A DNA stretch of 47,704 nucleotides, from contig JACOUI010000146.1 in NCBI GenBank assembly GCA_016177915.1, positions 1 to 47,704 on the forward strand. The letters are read 5' to 3'. Every line of letters begins with the position of its first letter. The stretch's first letter is position 1. This document shows, piece by piece, positions 8,321-16,252 of this stretch. The stretch is from Planctomycetia bacterium (GTDB lineage Bacteria > Planctomycetota > Planctomycetia > Pirellulales > S012-138). The notes below the pieces were generated by a model that searched no databases, was not told the origin of the DNA, and worked only from the letters and a program-made list of their open reading frames with translations. A program made the translations under genes and the position numbers.

Positions 8321-8818
8321 TCACGGGTTCTGCACCCGAGTGGTCACGCGCCGGACCGTCAGGGCACATTGGAATTGTCCGGGAAAGCCGGACTTCGGCT
8401 CAAGCTCAAAGTAGCCGGCGCGCTGCCCATAGTCGAAGAACTCAAGAAACCCAACGTGACCAATCAAGCGGTCGGCGATCCCTTCGCAAAATGCAATCTG
8501 CCCTCGCCATTCGGCCCAGCCGCCAAGGTGATCGTTGAGCGCGAAGGTTACAGGGAGCAACCAGGCCGAGTAGGAGTGCGCCGTCGCCGAACGAAAGGAG
8601 AGCCGCCTGCCTTGAGCTCGAATGGTCGCCCCGTCCAATCCAATTCTCGTTCCGAAGACCAATGGGATTTGCGTGTAATCGGCCCCCGTGTCAACGCGAA
8701 ACGCCGTGAGCGCGTACTGGGCAGGATCACCGCACCAAAACCGAACCTCGACGAACGGGACGTGAATTCGGCCGCCGGCCGTTCCAAGCAGCTTGACTCG
8801 GGTTCTGCAGCGCAACAT
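8321..8818 (-). CDS. retropepsin-like aspartic protease domain protein
   Basis: 165 residues. The key motif is FRVDTGADYTQIP with the catalytic-type D43-T-G-A. A later conserved element, DRLIGHVGFLEFFDY, matches the second half of bacterial retropepsin-like domains, where a leucine-glycine segment precedes the flap end. There is no signal peptide or membrane segment, so it is probably cytoplasmic. Single-domain enzymes of this class act as homodimers, each chain giving one Asp. It stands alone, with no toxin, phage or retroelement genes next to it. Its substrate is unknown. Confidence 0.75.
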   Translation of the reverse strand: MLRCRTRVKLLGTAGGRIHVPFVEVRFWCGDPAQYALTAFRVDTGADYTQIPLVFGTRIGLDGATIRAQGRRLSFRSATAHSYSAWLLPVTFALNDHLGGWAEWRGQIAFCEGIADRLIGHVGFLEFFDYGQRAGYFELEPKSGFPGQFQCALTVRRVTTRVQNP

Positions 8819-8958
8819 CGCTGTTGGGAAAAAACGAGTGGAGAATACCGTCCGACCTTAGCGGCAGGGACGATAGAATTGCAACCCTACTTCTTCGGAT
8901 TCTTAGACCGGACGTGTGTCCAATCCAACGGCTCGTCGTGCAACGTGGCATCCTTCGT

Positions 8959-8986
8959 TTGCACATTCCTCCCCAACTGCTAAAAT
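8959..8986 (+). promoter_or_regulatory. putative promoter of pyrB
   Basis: TTGCAC and TAAAAT are separated by 16 bases. The -10 box ends 47 bases before the TTG start codon of pyrB, in a gap of about 210 bases between divergent genes. Confidence 0.5.
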
Positions 8987-9032
8987 CGTCTAGAGGCGAC
9001 AGGCACGGTCCGCCGCGGGCGAGGGCAGTTCG

Positions 9033-10019
9033 TTGAGCATCCAGCTTCAGCCAGAAGTCCAGCCGGTCCAGCAAACCCAGGTCCAGCCCCTGTGGACCCG
9101 CAAGCACCTTTTGGGCCTGGAAGACCTCTCCGCCGACGAAATCAACCGCATCCTGGACGACGCCGAGCGGTTCCGTTTGCAGACCCAGGACGGCCGCAAG
9201 CTGAGCGTGCTTTCCGGCACGACGACGGCCAACCTCTTCTTCGAAAACTCCACCCGCACGCGAACGAGCTTCTCGCTGGCCGCGCGGCGCTTGGGCGGCG
9301 ATGTGATCGACTTCTCCGCCTCCACCAGCAGCGTCTCCAAGGGCGAGACGATCATCGACACGGCCAAGACGATCGAGGCCATGCACGCACACGCGATCGT
9401 CGTGCGGCACCACACGCCCGGCACGCCGCACCTGCTGTCGCAAAACCTCCGCTGCTCAGTCATCAACGCCGGCGACGGCCCGCACGAACACCCCACGCAA
9501 GGCCTTTTGGACATCTTCACGATCCGGCAGCACCGGCAGAAAGTGGCGGGGCTGACGGTGGCGCTCGTCGGCGACATCGCCCACAGCCGCACCGCGCGCT
9601 CCAACATCTGGGGCCTGAAGAAGCTGGGGGCGCACGTGATCGTCTGCGGCCCGGCGACGCTGGTCTCGAAGAAATGGGAAACGCTGGGCGTCGAGGTTTC
9701 CTACAGCCTCGACGAAATCCTGCCGCGGTGCGACGTGCTGAATCTCTTGCGGATTCAGTTCGAGCGGCAGCAGACGCGGCCCTTCCCGTCCGTGCGCGAA
9801 TACGTCCACCTCTATGCGATGAACATGGCCCGTCTCCGCCGCGCGAAGGACGACATCCTCATCATGGCACCCGGGCCGATCAACCGCGGCGTCGAGCTGA
9901 CGCCCGACGTGGCCGACGGCCCGCACTCGGTGATCCTCGACCAGGTGACAAACGGGCTTTACATCCGGATGGCGGTGCTGCACTTGTGCATTGGCGCGGG
10001 GAAGAGGGGAGAGGCGTGA
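9033..10019 (+). CDS. pyrB: aspartate carbamoyltransferase catalytic subunit
   Basis: PyrB joins carbamoyl phosphate to L-aspartate, the committed step of pyrimidine synthesis. The 328 residues carry the carbamoyl-phosphate loop STRTRTSF (73-80), the HHTPGTP segment (126-132), HPTQGLLD (153-160), and in the aspartate domain [14 protein letters not shown] and [12 protein letters not shown]. The length fits the family. The start is taken as TTG at 9033, with GAGGG upstream. An N-terminal extension of about 20 residues rich in Q, V and P precedes the conserved part. No pyrI or pyrC gene is adjacent, so regulation by the usual regulatory chain cannot be inferred here. Confidence 0.96.
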   Translation: MSIQLQPEVQPVQQTQVQPLWTRKHLLGLEDLSADEINRILDDAERFRLQTQDGRKLSVLSGTTTANLFFENSTRTRTSFSLAARRLGGDVIDFSASTSSVSKGETIIDTAKTIEAMHAHAIVVRHHTPGTPHLLSQNLRCSVINAGDGPHEHPTQGLLDIFTIRQHRQKVAGLTVALVGDIAHSRTARSNIWGLKKLGAHVIVCGPATLVSKKWETLGVEVSYSLDEILPRCDVLNLLRIQFERQQTRPFPSVREYVHLYAMNMARLRRAKDDILIMAPGPINRGVELTPDVADGPHSVILDQVTNGLYIRMAVLHLCIGAGKRGEA

Positions 10020-10069
10020 GGGGGTAGGGCTGAGGCATGTGGGCTGAGCGGTGGAACGCGAGAACCTCT

Positions 10070-10139
10070 ACACTCCAAACTCCACACTGCGCACTCCCTC
10101 CGCCAATCCAAAATCCAAAATCTAAAATCCAAAATCGCC
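10070..10139 (+). repeat. heptanucleotide tandem array with two unit types
   Basis: Ten consecutive 7-base units fit one register. The first group follows the pattern ACACTCC (10070-10097), one diverged unit follows, and the second group follows AATCCAA (10105-10139, with AATCTAA once). The array fills the gap between pyrB and the DUF58 gene and ends 7 bases before the latter's GTG start, leaving no obvious ribosome binding site. Confidence 0.8.
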
Positions 10140-10146
10140 ACGTCCC

Positions 10147-11043
10147 GTGCCCGCTGCCGAGCAGTACCTAAAGCCCGAGGTCATCCGCCAGATTTCGCGG
10201 CTGGATCTGCGCGCACAGTTCATCGTCCGCGGGTTTTTGCACGGCCTGCACGCCAGCCCCTTCCACGGCTTCTCCGTTGAGTTCAGCGAGCACCGCAAGT
10301 ACACGCCCGGCGACGACCTCAAGGACATCGACTGGCTGGTCTACGCCAAGACCGACAAGTATTACGTCAAGAAGTTCGAGGCCGAGACCAACATCACTGG
10401 CTACCTGGTGATGGACCTCAGCCAGTCGATGGGCTACACGTACCGGCAGCAGATGACGAAGTTCGAATACTCGATCTGCCTGGCGGCGGCGCTGTGCTAC
10501 TTGATGGTCCACCAGCAGGACCCGTGCGGCCTCATCGCCTTCGACGAAAAAATCCGCCACAGCCTGGCGCCGCGCTCCAAGCGCACGCAGATCGGGCACG
10601 TGCTGAGCCTGCTGGCGAACCTGAAGCCGACGGGGAAGACCGAGATCGCCAAATGCTTGGTGCAAGTGGCGGCCATGCTGAAGCACCGCAGCCTGGTAAT
10701 GATCTTCACCGACCTTTTGGCCGATCCAGGTCCGGTCATCGAGGCCCTGCGCCGCCTGCGGCACGGCGGGCACGACGTGATCCTGTTTCACGTCATGGAT
10801 GAGGCCGAGGTGCGGTTCCCCTTCTCCGGCATGGTCGAATTGGAGGACCCGGAGACGAAAGACAAGGTGCAGGTCGACGCCAACGCCTATCGCCCGGACT
10901 ACCTGGAGGAGATCGAGGGCTTTCGCACGCGCTACACACAGGAGTGCTTCCAGAGCCGGATCGACTACGTGCCGCTGGACACGAGCATGCAGTTCGACAA
11001 GGCGCTGATCGAGTACCTGTTCAGCCGGCAGATGCGCGGGTAA
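10147..11043 (+). CDS. DUF58 domain protein
   Basis: 298 residues from a GTG start. The conserved DUF58 signature is clear: FHGFSVEFSEHRKYTPGDDL followed by KDIDWLVYAKTDKYYVKKFE. A von Willebrand A-like metal site VMDLSQSMGY (DxSxS) comes next. DUF58 proteins are usually encoded with a MoxR ATPase and membrane VWA proteins and take part in protein-complex or membrane-stress functions. No moxR is present in this window, which is unusual. The product is probably cytoplasmic, as no membrane segment is seen. The gene may be cotranscribed with pyrB across the 127-base repeat-filled gap. Confidence 0.92.
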   Translation: MPAAEQYLKPEVIRQISRLDLRAQFIVRGFLHGLHASPFHGFSVEFSEHRKYTPGDDLKDIDWLVYAKTDKYYVKKFEAETNITGYLVMDLSQSMGYTYRQQMTKFEYSICLAAALCYLMVHQQDPCGLIAFDEKIRHSLAPRSKRTQIGHVLSLLANLKPTGKTEIAKCLVQVAAMLKHRSLVMIFTDLLADPGPVIEALRRLRHGGHDVILFHVMDEAEVRFPFSGMVELEDPETKDKVQVDANAYRPDYLEEIEGFRTRYTQECFQSRIDYVPLDTSMQFDKALIEYLFSRQMRG

Positions 11044-11072
11044 AAGGAGCGCAGAAACAACTTCCCGAAATA

Positions 11073-11122
11073 GTCGCCTTTCGCTCCGCGAAAGGGCGCT
11101 CTTTCGCGGAGCGAAAGGCGAC
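11073..11122. repeat. perfect 22-bp-stem hairpin between convergent genes
   Basis: Positions 11073-11094 and 11101-11122 are exact reverse complements around the 6-base loop GGCGCT. The inner sequence is CTTTCGCTCCGCGAAAG. It lies between the stops of DUF58 and DUF4349, so it could end transcription from both sides, although no T-run follows. A second, slightly decayed copy in opposite orientation is at 18654-18702. Both share the flank AACTTCCCGAA, so this is a mobile repeat family rather than a simple terminator. Confidence 0.85.
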
Positions 11123-11126
11123 CGTA

Positions 11127-12035
11127 TCACGCCGCCGGCTGAATCGCGTCCGTCACCAGCCTGTTCCGCGGGCGCAGCGCATCGACAAGGTTGCGCAGCG
11201 CCCGCTTGAGCACGCGGTAGACGAGGTAGAAGGGGATCGCCGCGATCGCCAGCCACGGGGCGAGGTAAACCACGCCGACGGAAAGGCCCTGGCCGATCCA
11301 GCTCAAGTCGCCCAGCGAGTTGTTCCAGGAGCGGCCGACGCGGGCCGTGAAAGTAGGGGCCTGCGGCGGCACGTAGCCCTTGACTTCGTCGATTTGCAGC
11401 GTGACGGTGGCCAGGTCGGCCAGGTCGGAAAGGACGCGGAGCTGCCCCTCCATCTGCTCGATCTCGCCGCGGACGCGCGTCACGTGCTCCTCGATCGAAA
11501 GCAACTGGTCGAGCTTGCCCGCGTTCTCCTCCATCATCTTCAGGAGCCGCTCCTCCTGGAGCTTTTTGTTGCGGATGCGTGCCGTCAGGTCGTAGTAGCG
11601 CTCGCTGACGTCCTCGGAGTTGCGGCCTTCGCTGGTCAGTTCGCCCAGCTTGCGGACCTCGGCCAGGAAGGCGTCGAAACTGGCCGTCGGAACGCGCAGC
11701 TTCCACATCCCGCGGCGCGGCGAGCCGCTCGCGCCGCGGACGTTGGAGTCGGCCACGATGGCGTTGAATTGCGTGACGAGTTTGTCGATGCGCTGCGGAA
11801 CGTCCGAGAAATCCTCGACCACCAGGTCGACTTTGGCGTTGTAGACGATCTTGCGCTTCAGGGCCTGCGCCGCGTCTGCGCCGCCGGCCGCCGGCGCATC
11901 AGCCGCCTGGGCCAATTCCGAGCGCTTGACGCTGCTGAAATCGACAGGGGCGGACGCGCTCGGCGGGACCATCGCCACGCCGCAACCGCCGACCATCGCC
12001 AGCCACAACACCGACAGCGAGAGCGTGACGCGCAT
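11127..12035 (-). CDS. DUF4349 lipoprotein
   Basis: 302 residues. The start MRVTLSLSVLWLAMVGGC has a lipobox (VGGC), so Cys18 should be lipidated after signal peptidase II cleavage. The DUF4349 body has KIVYNAKVDLVVEDFSDVPQ, SGSPRRGMWKLRVPTASFDA, a coiled-coil stretch with LKMMEENAGKLDQLLSIEEH, and RVRGEIEQMEGQLRVL. A C-terminal membrane helix at about 256-276 (LAPWLAIAAIPFYLVYRVL) ends the protein. So it is anchored at both ends, with the domain outside the cytoplasm. Function is unknown for the family. The NYN gene upstream on the same strand ends 128 bases away. Confidence 0.92.
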   Translation of the reverse strand: MRVTLSLSVLWLAMVGGCGVAMVPPSASAPVDFSSVKRSELAQAADAPAAGGADAAQALKRKIVYNAKVDLVVEDFSDVPQRIDKLVTQFNAIVADSNVRGASGSPRRGMWKLRVPTASFDAFLAEVRKLGELTSEGRNSEDVSERYYDLTARIRNKKLQEERLLKMMEENAGKLDQLLSIEEHVTRVRGEIEQMEGQLRVLSDLADLATVTLQIDEVKGYVPPQAPTFTARVGRSWNNSLGDLSWIGQGLSVGVVYLAPWLAIAAIPFYLVYRVLKRALRNLVDALRPRNRLVTDAIQPAA

Positions 12036-12163
12036 GGAACCACTCCGCGGACGCGAAGAGAGAAGCGAAACGCCGCCACACTTGAGACGCTCGAAGGGGG
12101 CCTAATATTCCCGGGGCGCTCCGAGATTTTCGCGTCTGGCGAGCGCCGGGTCGCGTGGCCGGG

Positions 12164-13600
12164 TCACTTCTCGCTGCCGGCGCGTTTCGGATGGGCGCCC
12201 TTCTTGCCGTGTCCGGTCGCCTCCACGACCTCGTCGACGAGTTTCTTTGTTTTGGACGCGGGCGAAATGTCGTCGGCGATCAGCTCGGCGAGGGCATCGA
12301 CGTCGACCGGCTTGGCGGCTTCGTTGATGATCCGCTGAATGAGGAATCGTTGCAGCTCGGCCGAGAGTCCCTTTTCGCCGTCGCCGGTGACGAGCGCCAC
12401 GCCCTTCTTCCCTAGCAGCCTGAACTGCCGCGCCTTGTAGACGAGGTCCACGAACCGGTCCACCGTTTCGCGCGAAATGGCCGATGCGGCCTGCTCCGCC
12501 CGATCGACGACGCCCGCCAACACGTCCTTGAGCGATGGGACGACGCCCTCGGCCGCCGCGTCGAACGTGGCCACGAGGAGACGCACCAGCTCGGCCCGTT
12601 CGCCGCCGCTGCCCAGCTCGATCCGCTGTTTGCGGAGGATCTGCTCGTAGCGCTCGCGCGGCGGGAGCGAGCGGGAGCGCCTTGCGCCGCTGGGCTGGGC
12701 GGCGCCGTCGCCGTTTTCCGACGACGATTCGCCGCCCGACTCCGCCGGCTCCGAATCAGTGCTCGCTTCTGCCGCTTTGTCGCCGGCGCCGTTGCGGGGC
12801 GGCTCGCTCGCCGTTTCCAAGAGCGCCACCATCCGGTCGTGCGTCCCTTCCTTCACCTTCACAACGTCGGCGCAGGCGCGAAGGAACTGTTTGAACGAGC
12901 GATAGCCCAGCCGCGTTTCGTCGAACGCCGGGTTGAGCCGCCGGATGGCCGACTTGACGCTGGAACTGAGCACCCAGTCCTCGCCCGTCTGCGCCATGAG
13001 CTGCTTCACGGACGCGGCGAGCAGCTCCTTCGTCTCCGTCAGGCTGGCCTTGGCCGGCGGGGCTTCGGTTTCGGGGAGCGCCGTCTGCAAGAGCGTGCGG
13101 TAGAGCTTGAACTGGTTGCAGGCGTGAATCCAGTAGGGGTTTGTGGCGTCCTCGACGCCGATGCCGATGACCTCGCGGCCGGCCTGGCGGATTTTCTGCG
13201 CCACGCCGATGAAATCGCTGTCGCCGGAGACGACGACGACGTGCGATAGGTACGGGAAATGGTGCACGTCTTCCAAGGCGTCCAGCGCCAGCCGGATGTC
13301 GGCACCGTTCTTGGCGTGCGACCCGCGCGGGAAAAGCTGCACCAGGTCGATCGAGTATTTCAACAGGTCGCTGCGATAGCGGGTGAGGTAGCGCCAGTCG
13401 GCGTAGGCCCGGTTGATGACCACGTCGCCGATCGTGGCCACGAAGTCCATTACCGCCTCGATCTTGAGGACCTTTTCCTTGCCGGCCTGGCGGTCCTTGC
13501 GGTAGGCGCCTTCGCCGTGCCGGGCGTCGACGAGCCCGGCATGGATGTTCTCGAAATCCCAGTAGACGGCGACCTTGGCGGGAGCGTCGGCTGCTGCCAT
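12164..13600 (-). CDS. NYN domain nuclease with OST-HTH/LOTUS domain
   Basis: 478 residues. The N-terminal NYN (PIN-like) ribonuclease domain has the acidic metal-site residues in VYWDFENIH (D15, N18), NGADIRLALDALE (D101, D107) and VVVSGDSDF (D127, D129). It is followed by a LOTUS-type winged helix, TKELLAASVKQLMAQTGEDW to RLGYRSFKQFLRACADVVKV. A low-complexity acidic and serine linker comes next, then a C-terminal helical region with LVRLLVATFDAAAEGVVPSL that may be a further degenerate RNA-binding module. The family cleaves or binds RNA; LOTUS domains bind RNA, including G-quadruplexes. The target is unknown. It is divergent from the ABC importer, with a 260-base gap. Confidence 0.9.
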   Translation of the reverse strand: MAAADAPAKVAVYWDFENIHAGLVDARHGEGAYRKDRQAGKEKVLKIEAVMDFVATIGDVVINRAYADWRYLTRYRSDLLKYSIDLVQLFPRGSHAKNGADIRLALDALEDVHHFPYLSHVVVVSGDSDFIGVAQKIRQAGREVIGIGVEDATNPYWIHACNQFKLYRTLLQTALPETEAPPAKASLTETKELLAASVKQLMAQTGEDWVLSSSVKSAIRRLNPAFDETRLGYRSFKQFLRACADVVKVKEGTHDRMVALLETASEPPRNGAGDKAAEASTDSEPAESGGESSSENGDGAAQPSGARRSRSLPPRERYEQILRKQRIELGSGGERAELVRLLVATFDAAAEGVVPSLKDVLAGVVDRAEQAASAISRETVDRFVDLVYKARQFRLLGKKGVALVTGDGEKGLSAELQRFLIQRIINEAAKPVDVDALAELIADDISPASKTKKLVDEVVEATGHGKKGAHPKRAGSEK

Positions 13601-13860
13601 GCGCTTGGCTCCGGAGGCGAAAGCTCAGAAAACGGCCCTGGCCAGAGACGGCCGGGGGCAAAAGCGCTTCTGACAAATGCTAGGCGACTTTGGCCGGGGG
13701 GGCAATCGGGCGAGAGCGATTGGGCGGGAAATACCGGGAGGGAGATTTCGCTTTCGCCGGCGTGGCCGGGTGGTACGATGCTTTCCCGTTTGGCCGGCAA
13801 AACGCCGCGCCGGGCCAAATCGAGAACGATCGATCGGACCGCGCGCCAGGAGTTGAAACT

Positions 13861-15423
13861 ATGCCGCTGCTTGCGTTTGCGTCTGGGCGTTGGATCCTCG
13901 CGTGGCACGTCCTGCTTATGGCAGTTGCGGCCCTTGGCGCGCCAGCTCAGGCGCAGGAAGTCCTCCGTTGGGGAGCCGACAAGGAGGGCGGCGCCCCGTA
14001 CGTCTTTTCCCCCGACGACGAACCCGACCGGCTCATTGGCTTTGAGATCGAGCTGGCCGACGCCCTGGCGGCCAAGCTCAACTCCCGCTCGGAGTTCGTG
14101 CAAGGCCAATGGGACCAGCTTCTGTCGGTGCTGCGCCGCGAGGACGTGGACATCGTGCTGAACGGCTATGAATACACGCCGGATCGCGCGTCGCAGTATC
14201 TGGCGAGTTATCCGTATTACGTTTACGAGCTGGGGCTCGCCGTGCTTCGCGACGACGCTGAAACCCGATCCTGGGACGATTTAGGCCAGCCCTACAAGGA
14301 CGGCCGCCGCAAGAGGATCGGAGTCCTTACGCAGTCGGCCGCCGACTTGTACGTCACGGCGAGATACGAGGCGTCCTGCGAAATCTTCCGCTTCGACGGC
14401 GTGACGGAGTGCCTCCGGGGCATTGAGACCGGCCAGCTCGACGCAAGCGTCCAAGACGGACCCATCCTCGCTCACTACGTCTTCCAAGCCGCAAAGTTTC
14501 CGAGCTTGGCCGTCGTGGACAAGCCCGTCGCGCCGGGCTACTACGTCGTCTACGTGCGTCCCGAGGACAAGGCGCGCGTGGAAGCGGTCAATCGCGCCAT
14601 CCGTGAACTCTACGACGAGGGCAAGCTCAGGCAAATCTACGATCGCTACGGCCTTTGGAACGCTGCGCAGAACTCGCTGCCGGAGGTGTGGAAGACCTGG
14701 GACTCGAGTCTGCACGAGCGCCGGACGACCGCTTGGCGGTCGCTCGTCGCGTACTTTCCGAAATTCGCGATCGCCGCCAGCGTCACGGTGCTCTTGTCGA
14801 TCATCTCCATGCCGCTGGCCATCCTGATCGGCCTCCTGGTGTCGATCGTGCGCATGTGGAGCTCGCCCGTGCTGGGCGGAAGCGGCAGGACAACGTGGTT
14901 GGGTCGGTTGGCGCGGGCGCCCTTTACGATCTACGTGGAACTCGTCCGCGGTTCGCCGCTGGCGTTCCAGCTTTTCGTGGTGTTCTTCGTCCTGCCGGAG
15001 ATCGGCATTCGCATTCCTCCGTTCTGGTCGGGGGTGATCGCCCTGGCCATCAACTACTCGGCCTACGAGGCGGAGATTTTTCGCCTGGGGTTGCAGGCCA
15101 TTCCCAAGGGGCAAATCGAGGCCGCCCTGGCCCTGGGGATGCCGCGGATGCTCGCCGTGCGTAGGATTATCCTGCCGCAGGCGGTGCGGCTTGTGATCCC
15201 GGCCACGGCCAACGACTTCATCGCCCTCTTCAAGGACACGGCCGTCTGCTCGGTGATCGCCGTCGAGGAACTTTCCAAGCAGTATTCGATGGCGGCCAAG
15301 AGCACGACGCTGTTCTTGGAGATGGCGGTGATGGCGAGCGTCTTGTACCTGTCGATGAGCTACCCGTTGTCGCTTTTGGCGACGTTTTTGGAGAAGAAGC
15401 TGAAACGCGAGCAAAACGCATAA
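13861..15423 (+). CDS. amino-acid ABC transporter, binding protein fused to permease
   Basis: 520 residues from an ATG with AGGAG seven bases upstream. Residues 1-32 are a signal sequence, 33-270 a type-3 solute-binding protein (VLRWGADKEGGAPYVFSPDD, then GFEIELADALAAKL), and about 300-515 a GlnP/HisM-type permease. The permease part has an EAA loop (EAALALGMPRMLAVRRIILP) that should contact the ATPase. The substrate is likely a polar amino acid, as in GlnH/GlnP. The fusion places the receptor next to the channel in one chain. The ATPase gene follows 32 bases later. A longer open frame upstream has no coding character. Confidence 0.92.
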   Translation: MPLLAFASGRWILAWHVLLMAVAALGAPAQAQEVLRWGADKEGGAPYVFSPDDEPDRLIGFEIELADALAAKLNSRSEFVQGQWDQLLSVLRREDVDIVLNGYEYTPDRASQYLASYPYYVYELGLAVLRDDAETRSWDDLGQPYKDGRRKRIGVLTQSAADLYVTARYEASCEIFRFDGVTECLRGIETGQLDASVQDGPILAHYVFQAAKFPSLAVVDKPVAPGYYVVYVRPEDKARVEAVNRAIRELYDEGKLRQIYDRYGLWNAAQNSLPEVWKTWDSSLHERRTTAWRSLVAYFPKFAIAASVTVLLSIISMPLAILIGLLVSIVRMWSSPVLGGSGRTTWLGRLARAPFTIYVELVRGSPLAFQLFVVFFVLPEIGIRIPPFWSGVIALAINYSAYEAEIFRLGLQAIPKGQIEAALALGMPRMLAVRRIILPQAVRLVIPATANDFIALFKDTAVCSVIAVEELSKQYSMAAKSTTLFLEMAVMASVLYLSMSYPLSLLATFLEKKLKREQNA

Positions 15424-15427
15424 GGAA

Positions 15428-15448
15428 GGTGGGCGTTGCCCACCCTAC
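15428..15448. repeat. GTAGGGTGGG-type hairpin between importer genes
   Basis: GGTGGGC and GCCCACC pair around a GTT loop, followed by CTAC. Read on the other strand it begins GTAGGGTGGGC, the same word that forms the ends of the element at 25581-25824. It lies between the importer genes, just before the ATPase ribosome binding site. Confidence 0.7.
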
Positions 15449-15455
15449 GGAAGGC

Positions 15456-16235
15456 ATGACGAACTCCCCTGGCGCGGCAACCGCCAATCACACGCTCCTG
15501 CACGTCCAGGCCCTGGTGAAAAGCCACGGTCAGCGCGAGGTGCTCAAGGGCGTCACGCTGGACCTCGCGCCGGGAAGCGTGGGCGTCTTGATCGGCCCCT
15601 CCGGCTCGGGCAAGAGCACGGTGCTGAGGTGCATCAACGGCTTGGAGACGTTTCAGGCGGGGCGGATTCGCGTCGGCGAGCTGGAATTGACGCCGGAGAC
15701 CGGCCATCGCCCGAAGCACTTGCACGCCGTGCGCCGGATGGTGGGGATGGTGTTCCAGCAGTTCAATCTTTTTCCGCACCTCTCCGTCCTGCAAAACGTG
15801 ATCGAGGCCCCGCTGCACGTGCTCCGTAAACGGCGAGAGGTGGCCGTGGCCGAAGCCCGGGCGCTTTTGGACCGCGTGGGCCTGGGCGACCGCCTGGAGA
15901 GCATGCCGCACCAGCTTTCCGGAGGCCAGCAGCAGCGCGTGGCGATCACGCGGGCGCTGGCCATGCACCCACAGTTGATTCTGTTCGACGAGCCGACGAG
16001 CGCGCTCGATCCGAAGATGACGGCCGAGGTGCTGTCGGTGATGACCGACCTGGCGCGGGAGGGCCAGACGATGCTGGTCGTGACGCACGCGATGGGCTTT
16101 GCCCGCCGCGCGGCGCACGAGGTGCATGTGATCGTGGACGGCATCATTGTCGAGGAAGGCCCGCCGGAGCAGGTTTTCGACGCGCCCCGCCGGGCGGAGA
16201 CGAAGGAGTTCTTGCGGCAGGTGGAGCTGGGTTAA
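15456..16235 (+). CDS. amino-acid ABC transporter ATP-binding protein
   Basis: 259 residues. It energises the importer encoded just upstream. All ATPase motifs are present: Walker A GPSGSGKST, Q-loop VFQQFNLFP, signature LSGGQQQR, Walker B LILFDEPTSALD and the switch His in VVTHAMGF. The close match to GlnQ/HisP types supports a polar amino-acid substrate. I use the ATG at 15456, which has GGAAGG directly upstream. A GTG at 15429 is also in frame but lies inside a hairpin repeat and would add nine residues that do not belong to the family. The stop lies 17 bases from the convergent PQQ-like gene. Confidence 0.95.
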   Translation: MTNSPGAATANHTLLHVQALVKSHGQREVLKGVTLDLAPGSVGVLIGPSGSGKSTVLRCINGLETFQAGRIRVGELELTPETGHRPKHLHAVRRMVGMVFQQFNLFPHLSVLQNVIEAPLHVLRKRREVAVAEARALLDRVGLGDRLESMPHQLSGGQQQRVAITRALAMHPQLILFDEPTSALDPKMTAEVLSVMTDLAREGQTMLVVTHAMGFARRAAHEVHVIVDGIIVEEGPPEQVFDAPRRAETKEFLRQVELG

Positions 16236-16252
16236 TCTCCACCATCGCGCGC

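Noticed and set aside
13690-13860. N-terminal extension of the ABC binding protein/permease
   Set aside because: The frame is open but no signal peptide or family match lies there; the ATG at 13861 has a good ribosome binding site and starts a signal peptide.
15360-16250. A 950-codon minus-strand frame joining the PQQ-like gene to sequence antisense to the ABC ATPase
   Set aside because: The part below 16253 is antisense to a clear ATPase gene and has no coding character. The natural end of the PQQ-like protein is present in the next frame.
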